This document shows, piece by piece, positions 1-8,413 of a DNA stretch of 28,001 bases. The translations under genes were made by a program, and so were the position numbers. The stretch is taken from positions 1-28,001 of the forward strand of contig NZ_DLHL01000059.1 of assembly GCF_002483225.1 (NCBI RefSeq), written 5' to 3'. The notes below the pieces were generated by a model. It was not told where the DNA came from, did no database searches, and saw only the letters and a list, made by a program, of their open reading frames with translations. Within the stretch, counting starts at the first letter, position 1. Every line of letters begins with the position of its first letter. Source of the DNA: Gemmatimonas sp. UBA7669. GTDB taxonomy: Bacteria > Gemmatimonadota > Gemmatimonadetes > Gemmatimonadales > Gemmatimonadaceae.

Positions 1-24
1 TCGGGGTCGGGGTCGGGGTCGGGG
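1..24 (+). repeat. TCGGGG hexamer array (G-quadruplex-type)
   Basis: Four perfect tandem copies of TCGGGG open the window, giving four runs of four G separated by TC. This fits the sequence rule for an intramolecular G-quadruplex on the plus strand. The array may continue to the left of the window. A related array in the opposite orientation lies just after a terminator near the right end (27802-27830), so this one may similarly follow the terminator of an unseen upstream gene. Function is not known from the sequence. Confidence 0.85.
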
Positions 25-336
25 ACGACTGCGATCCAGCCAGCCGGGCGTCAGGTCCTAACGAGAGTCCTCGGCTCTGGATCTGTAGCTCCGCGTACTG
101 CGATTGAATCTGCAGAATGGATATTCTGTTTACCGGAATGGGCGTTTGGGCAGCTCGGACGCAGCATACCAATACGCGAAACGGCTTGGTAACGGCGGTT
201 CGTCCTCGTGGCGCGGGGGATCACCGCCATGGGCTGGAACCGTTACAATTGAGGGCGTTGTTCCCCTCCTGTCCCGGCGCGTCTGCCGGGACCGTTCGAA
301 CAGAGTAGTTCCCTCTCGCCAGACCCAGGAGCGTTT
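25..336 (+). other. Intergenic leader upstream of the TonB-dependent receptor
   Basis: About 310 bases without a convincing gene. Short open frames here have no family resemblance and no good ribosome binding site. The stretch 101-135 is more AT-rich than its surroundings and could hold promoter elements, but I cannot place a -35/-10 pair with sensible spacing. A perfect 8-bp hairpin lies at 271-292, between this patch and the ribosome binding site AGGAG at 327-331. I see nothing else. Confidence 0.5.
271..292 (+). promoter_or_regulatory. Hairpin in the 5' leader of the receptor gene
   Basis: GTCCCGGC (271-278) pairs perfectly with GCCGGGAC (285-292) across a 6-base loop, GCGTCT. It is not followed by a T run, so it is not a standard terminator. 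It sits about 35 bases upstream of the AGGAG site of the receptor gene. It could stabilise the leader or be a protein site; the structure is seen, the role is a guess. Confidence 0.4.
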
Positions 337-3300
337 ATGCACAACGGCGTCAAGCGCGCGTTCCTCACGTGGATCGCGCTGGCCGCGTCCGTTCCGGCTG
401 TGTTCTTAGGCCGACCTCTCCAAGCGCAGGTGACCACCTCAAGCATTCGTGGCAGCGTAGCCGACTCGGCCGGTCGTCCCGTCGAGAATGTCCGCATCGA
501 AGCCGTCCATCAGCCCTCCGGAACGCGCTACGCGACAGCAACGCGAGCAGATGGCCGCTTCGCCATTATCGGCATGCGCGTGGGCGGTCCGTACTCCGTG
601 TCTGCCACCGCGATTGGTTATGCGAAGCAGACGCAGGACAACATTTCGCTTGCCCTTGGCGTTGCGAGCGATCTGTCTTTCCGGTTGGCCTCGGCTGCCG
701 TTCAGCTCCAGACGGTAACGACACAGGCCGACGCCAACGCGATCGCCACCACCCGCACCGGCGCGGCCACACAGGTCAGCCAGCAAGTGCTGACCAGTCT
801 TCCGACGATCTCGCGCCGCATTGATGACTTTACCCGCCTTACCCCGCAGGCCGGTCGCGGCGGCACCTTTGGCGGTGCGGACAATCGGCTGAACAACATC
901 ACGGTCGACGGGTCCTACTTCAACAACTCGTTCGGCCTCGGCGGACAGCCCGGTGATCGAACGAACGTGGCGCCCATTTCGATCGATGCCATCGAACAGA
1001 TTCAGGTGAACGTTGCGCCGTACGATGTCCGGCAGGGCAACTTTGTGGGCGCCGGTGTCAATACCGTCACCAAGTCCGGCACCAACGAGTTCTCCGGTTC
1101 GCTGTACTATCTGACTCGCAACCAGGATCTTGTCGGCACGCAGGCTGGTGCCACGCCGTTCAATCCGGGCACGTTCGACTTTGCGCAGATTGGCGCTCGC
1201 CTTGGCGGCCCGCTCATCAAGGACAAGCTGTTCTTCTTCACGAGTTTCGAACAGGACAACGACCAGCGTCCGGGCATCCTGCGTACCGCCAATACCGGCG
1301 GACAGCCCGTTACCGGCAACACCACGCGAGTCCTGCAATCTGATCTCGACCAGTTGAGTTCGTTTCTCCGCGAAAACTTCGACTACGAGACCGGCCCCTA
1401 TTCGGGTTATCAGTTCGAAACGCCGTCCTTGCGTTTCCTCACGCGCCTCGACTACAACCTGAATGACCGCAACAAGTTCAGCCTACGCTACACGATGCTG
1501 AACTCCGACACGGATGTGCCGCTGTCCACGTCGAGTTCGCTGGGGTTCGGGAGAGCCAACAACAACACCTTCCTGAGTTACCAGAACTCGAACTATCAGA
1601 TCAAGGAGAACATCCGAAGCCTCGTTGGCGAGTGGAACTCGCTGCTTGGCGACCGGGTGGCCAACAACCTGATCGTCGGCTTCACGTCACAGGACGAGAG
1701 CCGCGCGGTGCGTGGTGGATCGTTCTTCCCGTTTGTGGACATTCTCCGTGATGGCTCGGCGTACACGTCGTTCGGCTATGAGCCCTTCACGCCGAACAAC
1801 GAGCTGCGGTACAACAGCTTCCAGATCCAGAACAACCTCACGGTATCCCGCGACAAGCACGACTTCACGTTCGGCGCGACACTCGAGCGTTACGAGTCGG
1901 AGAACGTGTTCTTCCCCGGGTCTCAAAGTTCGTACGTGTACAATTCCCTCGAGGATTTCTACACGGACGCCCGCGGCTTCCTGACCAATCCCAACCGGAC
2001 GACGTCTCCCGTTTCCCTGCGTCGCTTCCAGGTGCGGTACTCGAATATCCCCGGTCAGACCAAGCCGGTGCAGCCACTCGAGGTCCTGTACGGCGGACTG
2101 TACGCGCAGGACGAATGGCGCGTCCGCGACAATCTGCGTCTCACTTATGGCCTGCGCGTCGATGTTCCGCGCTTTGGCGACACCGGGTTTGAGAACCCGG
2201 CGGCGGACGCGCTCAACTTCCGCGACGAGAATGGAGCGACCGTTCAGTACCAGACCGCCAAACTGCCGGACGCCAACCTCCTGTGGAGTCCCCGGTTCGG
2301 CTTCAACTGGGACGCAAGCGGAGACCAAAAGACACAGGTACGCGGTGGTTCCGGCATCTTCACGGGGCGACCGGCGTATGTCTGGATCTCGAATCAGATC
2401 GGCAATACCGGTGTGCTCACAGGATTCGAATCTGTGGACAACACCACCAGTCGTCCTTGGAACCCCAACCCTGATGCCTACAAGCCGAGCAACGTCACGG
2501 GTGCTCCAGCTTCGCAGTATGAGCTGGCGCTGACGAACCCGGACTTCAAGTTCCCGCAGATTTGGCGTTCGAACATCGCCGTCGATCGCAAGTTGCCGTG
2601 GAAGCTTACGGGAACGGCGGAGTTCCTGTACAGCAAGGACGTGAACGGCATCTACTACATCAACGCCAACCAGCCGGCGCCGACGTCAACCTTCAATGGA
2701 GCCGACGCGCGCCCGCGATACAGCGACTCCTGTCCGGCCGCAGGCACACAGATCCGCATCAACTGCAATGTGTCCAACGCGGTCGTGCTGAAGAATCAGG
2801 ACGTCGGTTACGCTTGGAACGCAGCCTTCGCACTCGAGCGGTCGTTCTCCTCCGGCTTCTATGCCAAGACCGCGTACAGCTACGGCATTGCCAAGAACAC
2901 CGTAGATCCGGGCTCTGTCGCTTTCGGCTCATGGAACGGCAATCCGCACTCGCGCGACCCCAACAATCCGGGCGTTGGTTTCTCCAGCAATACGGCGGGA
3001 CATCGCTTCTTCACCGCGCTGACGTACGAAAAGCAGTACTTCAACGTTGGAAAGACCGGCGTTTCCCTGTTCTTCGAGGGACGCACTTCGGGAGTGGGCA
3101 GCTTCGTTGTCGACGGTGACCTGAACGGCGACGGTGGTACGCTGAACGACTTGATGTACATCCCGCGCGATGCGTCGGAGATGAACTTCGAGCAGTACGC
3201 CACCACAGGCACCGGCGGCCGCACGTTTACGGTGCAGGAGCAGGTCGCCGCATTCGAGGCGTTCATTCAGCAGGACGACTACCTCCGCAACAATCGCGGC

Positions 3301-3645
3301 AGCTACGTGGAGCGAAACGCGGTGTTTGGCCCCATTGCCTACAACGCGGACCTGAGCATTACGCAGGACATCTTTCGCAACGTGGCCGGCAAGCGGAACA
3401 CGATTCAGGTTCGCCTCGATATCCTGAACGTCGGCAACCTGCTGAACGAGAATTGGGGCCAGGGGTATCGCTTTGTGGCGAACGGGCGCCCGCTCGTGTC
3501 TCGCGGCGCAGATGCTCAGGGCCGCCCGCTTTACCGGTTCCGCAATGTCTCCAACAGCGATCTGTTGACGGAGACGTTTGAAAAGACGGCACTAACCGGT
3601 GATGTGTGGCGCATGCAGCTTGGCCTGCGCTACATCTTCAACTGA
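337..3645 (+). CDS. TonB-dependent receptor, Oar-like, with carboxypeptidase-regulatory domain
   Basis: Outer-membrane beta-barrel that takes up or binds a large substrate using TonB energy; the substrate cannot be read from the sequence. The 1102-residue product has a signal peptide (basic start, hydrophobic core, likely cleavage near residues 30-31 after LQAQ). A carboxypeptidase-regulatory-like beta-sandwich follows at about 35-115 (SIRGSVADSAGRPVENV, then DGRFAIIGM). A plug domain spans about 140-265 (NNITVDG, AGVNTVTKSGTNEF). A long barrel rich in aromatic residues runs to the C-terminus, ending LGLRYIFN. The start is well set by AGGAG five bases upstream of ATG. Length and order match the Oar/OmpA-related receptors common in Gemmatimonadota, Acidobacteria and Myxococcota. 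It is visibly less GC-rich than the rest of the window, as is common for large barrel genes. It stands alone, with a long leader and a strong terminator. Confidence 0.93.
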   Translation: MHNGVKRAFLTWIALAASVPAVFLGRPLQAQVTTSSIRGSVADSAGRPVENVRIEAVHQPSGTRYATATRADGRFAIIGMRVGGPYSVSATAIGYAKQTQDNISLALGVASDLSFRLASAAVQLQTVTTQADANAIATTRTGAATQVSQQVLTSLPTISRRIDDFTRLTPQAGRGGTFGGADNRLNNITVDGSYFNNSFGLGGQPGDRTNVAPISIDAIEQIQVNVAPYDVRQGNFVGAGVNTVTKSGTNEFSGSLYYLTRNQDLVGTQAGATPFNPGTFDFAQIGARLGGPLIKDKLFFFTSFEQDNDQRPGILRTANTGGQPVTGNTTRVLQSDLDQLSSFLRENFDYETGPYSGYQFETPSLRFLTRLDYNLNDRNKFSLRYTMLNSDTDVPLSTSSSLGFGRANNNTFLSYQNSNYQIKENIRSLVGEWNSLLGDRVANNLIVGFTSQDESRAVRGGSFFPFVDILRDGSAYTSFGYEPFTPNNELRYNSFQIQNNLTVSRDKHDFTFGATLERYESENVFFPGSQSSYVYNSLEDFYTDARGFLTNPNRTTSPVSLRRFQVRYSNIPGQTKPVQPLEVLYGGLYAQDEWRVRDNLRLTYGLRVDVPRFGDTGFENPAADALNFRDENGATVQYQTAKLPDANLLWSPRFGFNWDASGDQKTQVRGGSGIFTGRPAYVWISNQIGNTGVLTGFESVDNTTSRPWNPNPDAYKPSNVTGAPASQYELALTNPDFKFPQIWRSNIAVDRKLPWKLTGTAEFLYSKDVNGIYYINANQPAPTSTFNGADARPRYSDSCPAAGTQIRINCNVSNAVVLKNQDVGYAWNAAFALERSFSSGFYAKTAYSYGIAKNTVDPGSVAFGSWNGNPHSRDPNNPGVGFSSNTAGHRFFTALTYEKQYFNVGKTGVSLFFEGRTSGVGSFVVDGDLNGDGGTLNDLMYIPRDASEMNFEQYATTGTGGRTFTVQEQVAAFEAFIQQDDYLRNNRGSYVERNAVFGPIAYNADLSITQDIFRNVAGKRNTIQVRLDILNVGNLLNENWGQGYRFVANGRPLVSRGADAQGRPLYRFRNVSNSDLLTETFEKTALTGDVWRMQLGLRYIFN

Positions 3646-3680
3646 GCCGCACCGTTCCGGACGGCGCGAGAAACTGAGAA

Positions 3681-3716
3681 AAGCGGGGGGCGGCCAGTCA
3701 TGGCCGCCCCCCGCTT
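3681..3716. terminator. Bidirectional terminator between convergent genes
   Basis: A perfect 16-bp stem: AAGCGGGGGGCGGCCA at 3681-3696 pairs with 3701-3716 around the 4-base loop GTCA. On the plus strand it is followed by GATTTGG. On the minus strand it is followed by TTCTCAGTTTCTC, a somewhat T-rich tail. It lies between the stops of the receptor gene (+) and the permease gene (-), so it can end both transcripts. Confidence 0.85.
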
Positions 3717-3745
3717 GATTTGGTCGATAAAGGGGCCGCGCTCTG

Positions 3746-5104
3746 CTACGCGGAGCGTCGTCCCACCGTGAGGTAGTAGACCGGCACGCCCAGGAGGATG
3801 ACGCCAAACACCCCGAGGGTGGGGATGCGCTGCGCGCTGTCCATGAGCGCGTTGCCCAGGAGGAACAGCACGGCCAGACAGAAAAGGGCGGGCACCAGCG
3901 GGTAGAGGGGGGTGCGCACCGGCGGATTCCAGTCGGGACGGCGGCGCAGCTTGAAGATGGCCCCGATGCTGAGCACGTAGAACACGAGCGAGGCAGTCAC
4001 GAAGATGTCGGCCAGCTGCTCGAAGCTGCGCAGCAGCACGAATGTGACCCCCAGGATGCCCGTCATGATGATGGCCACATACGGCGTCTTGAAGGTCGGG
4101 TGCACCGCCGCCACCTGACGGAAGAACAGCCCGTCATCGGCCATGGCAAAAAAGATGCGTGGGCCCGTGAGCAGCGAGCCGTTCACCGAGCCGAAGGTGG
4201 AGATGAGCACCGTGAGCGACACCAGCGTCACGCCCACCGGCCCGATGAGGCGCTGGGCCACGTCGGCCGCCACGAGCGGCGCGCGGCGCATTTCATCCAC
4301 CGTGAGCACCGACAGATAGGCCAGATTGGCCAGCAGATAGATGGCAATGATGGCCAGCGTGCCAAGCACGATGGCCCGCGGCAGGGTGCGGCGCGGGTCG
4401 GCCACTTCGCCCGACACCTTGGCCAGATCGCCCCAACCGTCGAAGGCCCAGAGCACGCTCACCAGCGCGAGGCCGAAGGCCGACACCGAGAAGGAGCCCG
4501 CCGGCGCCGCCGGCGTGAAGTTGCCGCCGGTCTTGGGCAGCCCCAGCGCAAAGGCCAGCAGAATGATGATGACGAGGCCGCCGTACTTGGCCACGGTGGT
4601 GACGTTCTGCACGAGCGAGCCCCATTTGAGGCCCACCACGTTGATGGTGGCCATGAGGGCCAGCGCCGCCGCCGCCACGTAGTGCGCATAGGCATCGTAG
4701 GGCGCGATGCTGGGGTCGAAGCCCAGCGCCCGCAGGAAATACTGGGCAAAGGTCAGCGAGATGCCGCCCAGCGCGGCGGCGCGAATGAGCGTGAACTCCG
4801 CCCACCCGTACAGGAAGGCGGGGAGCCGCCCCCAGGCCTCGCGGATGTACACGAAGTAGCCGCCGGTGCGCGGCATGGCGCCGGCCAGCTCGGCCAGCGT
4901 GAGCGCGCCACAGAGCGCAAAGAGGCCACCCACCGCCCACACGGCCATGAGCGGCAGGGGACCGGGCAGCTTGTCGGCAATGCCGGCTGGCGAGCGGAAG
5001 ATGCCGGAGCCGATGGTCGTGCCGACGAGAACGGCAATGGCGCTCCAGAGTCCGAGCTGGCGGGGGAGCTCGGCGGGCGCGCTGGAAGGGGGGGAAGAGG
5101 CCAT
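3746..5104 (-). CDS. APC-family amino acid permease
   Basis: Inner-membrane transporter of the amino acid-polyamine-organocation superfamily. The 452-residue product starts with the hallmark first helix GLWSAIAVLVGTTIGSGIF, whose unwound GSG segment binds the substrate backbone in this family. About twelve hydrophobic helices follow, as expected for LAT/basic amino acid permease relatives. Conserved landmarks include LAELAGAMPRTGGYFVYIREAWG after helix 2 and FDGWGDLAKVSGEVADPRRTLPRAI around helices 6-7. The exact amino acid cannot be told. The frame is open to 5170, but residues before ATG 5104 are not family-like. None of the three possible ATG codons (5170, 5140, 5104) has a convincing ribosome binding site, so the start is uncertain. 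It is divergent from the 5232 gene. Confidence 0.9.
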   Translation of the reverse strand: MASSPPSSAPAELPRQLGLWSAIAVLVGTTIGSGIFRSPAGIADKLPGPLPLMAVWAVGGLFALCGALTLAELAGAMPRTGGYFVYIREAWGRLPAFLYGWAEFTLIRAAALGGISLTFAQYFLRALGFDPSIAPYDAYAHYVAAAALALMATINVVGLKWGSLVQNVTTVAKYGGLVIIILLAFALGLPKTGGNFTPAAPAGSFSVSAFGLALVSVLWAFDGWGDLAKVSGEVADPRRTLPRAIVLGTLAIIAIYLLANLAYLSVLTVDEMRRAPLVAADVAQRLIGPVGVTLVSLTVLISTFGSVNGSLLTGPRIFFAMADDGLFFRQVAAVHPTFKTPYVAIIMTGILGVTFVLLRSFEQLADIFVTASLVFYVLSIGAIFKLRRRPDWNPPVRTPLYPLVPALFCLAVLFLLGNALMDSAQRIPTLGVFGVILLGVPVYYLTVGRRSA

Positions 5105-5231
5105 ACGCGCAATGCTAGTGCCCGGCGCACGGCTTGGCATCTCCACAAGGGGCCGGCGGCCGCGAAACATGGCACAGGGTGTTTGGCAAGCGCTGCAAAG
5201 ACCGGTCGTCGCCGTCTAGTTTTCCGGGATC

Positions 5232-5489
5232 ATGTCTGGTTCTCTGAATCCCCTGCTGCCTGCCGGGCTCCTTAACGCACTGTTCTGGGTGCTGGTGGCC
5301 GCCTGTGTCGTGGCGCAGGTGTTTATCGTGCGGGCGGTTTTCCGCACCTTGCCGGCGGCGCCCACGAGCAGTGCGGTGCCCGCCCCGCGTCGCTGGGCTG
5401 AGGTGGTGCAGGTCATCCTGCCGGTGGTCGGATTGGTGGCCCTGTTCCTGGGTGCCTGGCGCGCCCTGGCTCTTCCGACCACTCCGTGA
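5232..5489 (+). CDS. Small membrane protein with two helices, upstream of ctaB
   Basis: An 85-residue product I do not recognise. It has two clear hydrophobic segments, about residues 12-35 (LLNALFWVLVAACVVAQVFI) and 60-80 (VVQVILPVVGLVALFLGAWRAL), joined by a Pro/Ala/Arg-rich loop, so it should sit in the inner membrane as a hairpin. GGGA lies a few bases before the ATG. The stop is 34 bases before the CtaB start on the same strand. Small helical proteins often accompany cytochrome oxidase assembly genes, so a role with CtaB or the oxidase is reasonable but is only inferred from position. Confidence 0.65.
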   Translation: MSGSLNPLLPAGLLNALFWVLVAACVVAQVFIVRAVFRTLPAAPTSSAVPAPRRWAEVVQVILPVVGLVALFLGAWRALALPTTP

Positions 5490-5523
5490 CGCACCGGCTC
5501 GTGCGTCCCTGGCTCGACGTCAC

Positions 5524-6426
5524 ATGACGACGCCCGCAACACCGGCGGCCGAAACGCCGCTCTCCCGCGACCTGGTCGCCCTCACCAAGCCGCGCATCAT
5601 TTCGCTGCTGCTGGTGACGACAGCGGCGCCCATGTACGCAGCGGGGTCACCGTCGATCTGGACCGTGCTGCTGGTGATGGTGGGCGGCTACCTCATGGCG
5701 GGCGGCGCCAATGCGGTCAACATGTACATCGATCGCGACATCGATGACGTGATGGCGCGCACGCGCCTGCGTCCGATTCCCTCGGGACGCATGTCACCCA
5801 TTCAGGTGCTGGCTTTCGGCGTGTTCTGCGCCACGCTGGCCACCTGGCTGCTGGCGCACTTCGTGAACGTGCTGTCGGCGGGTCTCGCGCTGGCCGGCTT
5901 CTACTTCTACGTGTTCATCTACACGCGGCTGCTCAAGCGCACCTCGCCGCAGAACATCGTGATCGGCGGCGCGGCGGGTGCGTTTCCGCCGCTTGTGGGT
6001 TGGGCGGCGGTGACGGGCACGCTCGACGTGACGGCGCTCTGTCTCTTTCTCATTGTGTTCTACTGGACCCCGCCGCACTTCTGGGCGCTCGCGCTGCTCA
6101 AGCAGGTGGACTACAGCCGCGCCGGTGTGCCCATGGCGCCGTTGGTCTGGGGTGAGCGCGAGACCATGCACCAGATGGTGTGGTACACGGTCATTCTGCT
6201 GGCGCTGACGGTGTTGCCGGTGCTCTATGGCGCATTCGGCTGGCTGTACCTGCTGAGCGCCGTGGTGCTTGGCGGTCTGCTCTTCTGGGGCGTGTGGCGC
6301 GTGCTGCGCGCAGCGCAGCGCGGCGAGAGCTGGACGGGGCAGGCGTGGTGGGTGTACAAGTACTCGCTGCTCTATCTCGCGCTGCTGTTCGTGGCCATGG
6401 GCGTCGACCGGGCGCTGCAGCGTTGA
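5524..6426 (+). CDS. ctaB: Protoheme IX farnesyltransferase (heme O synthase)
   Basis: Integral membrane UbiA-family prenyltransferase that adds farnesyl to the 2-vinyl group of heme b to give heme O for heme-copper oxidases. The 300-residue product has the usual length and about nine helices. The first Asp-rich motif is clear: NAVNMYIDRDIDDVMARTR, residues 63-81, with N66, D70 and D74. The family signature YTRLLKRTSPQNIVIGGAAG follows, and then FYWTPPHFWALAL and DYSRAGVPMAPLVWGE. I chose ATG 5524 because the product then begins just before the conserved SRDLVALTKPRI segment; the frame is open further upstream but is Arg/Trp-rich and unlike the family. The last codon overlaps the probable TTG start of the next gene. 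No ctaA or oxidase subunit gene is in the window. Confidence 0.95.
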   Translation: MTTPATPAAETPLSRDLVALTKPRIISLLLVTTAAPMYAAGSPSIWTVLLVMVGGYLMAGGANAVNMYIDRDIDDVMARTRLRPIPSGRMSPIQVLAFGVFCATLATWLLAHFVNVLSAGLALAGFYFYVFIYTRLLKRTSPQNIVIGGAAGAFPPLVGWAAVTGTLDVTALCLFLIVFYWTPPHFWALALLKQVDYSRAGVPMAPLVWGERETMHQMVWYTVILLALTVLPVLYGAFGWLYLLSAVVLGGLLFWGVWRVLRAAQRGESWTGQAWWVYKYSLLYLALLFVAMGVDRALQR

Positions 6427-8243
6427 CGGCACGCCGATCGGCGCATCCGCTGGCGACGCCGCCGGCGAGTCCGTCGGTGGCCCCGGCGACCGATCCCTCC
6501 ACCCCACGCGCTGCGCGGCCCTCGCCACGGGCGCTGGCTCGCCTGCTGCCGCTCTTGCGGCCCTACCGGGCGCGACTGGCGGTGGCCTTCGTGTTTCTCG
6601 TGGTGGCGGCCGCGGCGGGCCTCGTGTTCCCCGGTGTGCTGCGCTATCTGCTCGATGCGGCCTTCGAACAGCGCGACGCGGAGGCACTCGATCGCATTGC
6701 GCTGGGCCTGCTGGGCGTGTTTGCGGTGCAGGCGGTGGCCAACTATGTGCAGGTGTTTCTGCTCAGCAGCAGTGTGGAACGCATTGTGGCCACGCTGCGC
6801 GAGCGCACCTTCGCGCATCTCATTCGCCTCTCGCCGTCGTTCTTCACTGACCGACGCACCGGCGAGCTTACGAGCCGTCTGAGCAGCGACCTCGGCCTGT
6901 TGCAATCGCTGCTGTCCACCTGGGTGTCGGAGTTGTCGCGCCAGGTGCTGTTCCTAGTGGGCGGCGTGATCATGCTGTTCGTGTCCAACCCCACGCTCAC
7001 GCTCACCACGCTGGCGGTGGTGCCGCTGGTGGTGGGCGCGGCGCTCACGTTCGGGCGCGCGCTGCGCAAGGCCAGCACGACGGTGCAGGACCGCGTGGCC
7101 GAAGCCATGGGCACGGCCGACGAAGCGTTTGGCGCCATTCGCACGGTGCAGAGCTTCACCCGTGAAGCGCACGAGACGCAGCGCTTTGCGCATCTGCTCC
7201 GCGATCTCGTGGAAGTGGCCGTGTCGCGCGCGCAGACCCGCGCGCTGTTCTTCAGCGTGGTGGGCTTTGTGGCCTTCGGCGCGGTGGTAGCCGTGCTCTG
7301 GCAGGGCGGGCAGCAGGTGTTGGAGGGTGGCCTCACGGCGGGCACGCTGGTGGCCTTTCTGTTCTACGCACTCTTTGTGGCGGCAGCGGTTGGCTCACTC
7401 GCCACACTGTTCGGCAACTTCCAGGAAGCCGCCGGTGCGGCCACGCGCGTGTTCGAATTGCTGGACACCGAACCCACGGTGCAGGAGCCCACGCATCCTG
7501 TGGCCTTGCCGCTGCCGGTGCGTGGCGCGGTGACGTTTGAAGACGTGCGTTTCCGCTATCAGCCCGACTATCCGGAAAGTGTGCGCGGCATTTCGCTGGC
7601 ACTCGCACCGGGTGAAGTGGTGGCATTGGTTGGACGGTCGGGCGCTGGCAAGACGACGCTGGCCGGCCTCTTGCCGCGTTTCTGGGACGTGACCGGTGGC
7701 CGCATTACCCTCGACGGCGTGGACATCCGCGAGCTGTCGTTCGACACCCTGCGCGGCGCCATAGGCATTGTGCCGCAGGAGCCGGTGCTGTTCAGCGGCA
7801 GCATTCGCGACAACATCGCCTATGCGCGGCCCGACGCCAGCGACGAGGAGGTGCGCCGCGCGGCCAGCGCCGCCCATGCGCTCGAATTCATTGAACGACT
7901 GCCCGACGGTTTTGCCACACGGGTGGGCGAGCGCGGCGTGAAGCTGTCAGGTGGCCAGCGCCAGCGTATTGCGATTGCCCGTGTGTTTCTCAAGGACCCG
8001 GCGGTGGTGATTCTCGACGAAGCCACCTCGAGTCTCGACACGGAAAGCGAGCGCTACGTGGAGCAGGCTCTCGAGGAGTTGCTCGAGGGACGCACGACGC
8101 TGCTCATTGCGCATCGACTGAGCACCGTGCGCCGCGCCGACCGCGTGGTGGTGCTCGACGAGGGCGTCGTGGTGGAAGAGGGGCCGCACGAGGAGCTGCT
8201 GGCGCAGCAGGATGGGCTGTACGCGAGGCTGCACTCTCTTTAA
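6423..8243 (+). CDS. ABC exporter half-transporter (MsbA/LmrA type)
   Basis: A fused membrane-plus-ATPase half transporter of 606 residues, the usual size, expected to work as a homodimer exporting a lipid, drug or other hydrophobic compound. Six membrane helices fill about residues 45-330. The nucleotide-binding domain shows Walker A GRSGAGKTT (404-412), signature LSGGQRQRIAIAR (from 508), Walker B VVILDEATSSLD (D532, E533) and switch His in IAHRLST (H564). The frame is open upstream through ctaB. The likely start is TTG at 6423, which overlaps the ctaB stop in TTGA; GTG 6477 is the main alternative. The tight link to ctaB suggests co-translation, but nothing shows that the substrate is heme. 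It lacks the features that would mark CydD/CydC. Confidence 0.9.
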   Translation: MTARRSAHPLATPPASPSVAPATDPSTPRAARPSPRALARLLPLLRPYRARLAVAFVFLVVAAAAGLVFPGVLRYLLDAAFEQRDAEALDRIALGLLGVFAVQAVANYVQVFLLSSSVERIVATLRERTFAHLIRLSPSFFTDRRTGELTSRLSSDLGLLQSLLSTWVSELSRQVLFLVGGVIMLFVSNPTLTLTTLAVVPLVVGAALTFGRALRKASTTVQDRVAEAMGTADEAFGAIRTVQSFTREAHETQRFAHLLRDLVEVAVSRAQTRALFFSVVGFVAFGAVVAVLWQGGQQVLEGGLTAGTLVAFLFYALFVAAAVGSLATLFGNFQEAAGAATRVFELLDTEPTVQEPTHPVALPLPVRGAVTFEDVRFRYQPDYPESVRGISLALAPGEVVALVGRSGAGKTTLAGLLPRFWDVTGGRITLDGVDIRELSFDTLRGAIGIVPQEPVLFSGSIRDNIAYARPDASDEEVRRAASAAHALEFIERLPDGFATRVGERGVKLSGGQRQRIAIARVFLKDPAVVILDEATSSLDTESERYVEQALEELLEGRTTLLIAHRLSTVRRADRVVVLDEGVVVEEGPHEELLAQQDGLYARLHSL

Positions 8244-8407
8244 CTGCAAACTGCGGTAGCGGTACGTCGGAAGCCGTAGGACAGAAGCCAGGACGGCAGA
8301 AGCCTCAACGCGACGTGGAGTTCCCCGATGGCGATTCCTGTCCTGAGGCTTCCGCCCTGCGGCTGCTGACCTACGGCTGCCGAATCCGGCTATCGCAGTT
8401 TGCAGTT
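8242..8407. repeat. Long imperfect palindrome (166 bp) between convergent genes
   Basis: The two arms, about 8242-8307 and 8344-8407, are reverse complements along most of their length with a central loop of about 36 bases. Perfect blocks are AACTGCAAACTGCG (8242-8255) with 8394-8407, GCCGTAGG (8273-8280) with 8370-8377, and GAAGCCTCA (8299-8307) with 8344-8352. The left end begins inside the TAA stop of the ABC exporter, and the right end stops just before the stop of the opposing lipoprotein gene. It carries no open frame of its own. It could be a REP/MITE-like nonautonomous element, or it may act as a terminator for both genes. Confidence 0.85.
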
Positions 8408-8413
8408 TGCAGC

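Noticed and set aside
4100..5275. 391-residue plus-strand frame opposite the APC permease
   Set aside because: Arg/His/Gly-rich, no hydrophobic or catalytic pattern, covered by a convincing transporter gene.
6423..8243. ABC exporter as a CydD/CydC cytochrome assembly protein
   Set aside because: Proximity to ctaB is suggestive, but CydDC come as two adjacent half-transporters; here there is one MsbA/LmrA-like gene only.
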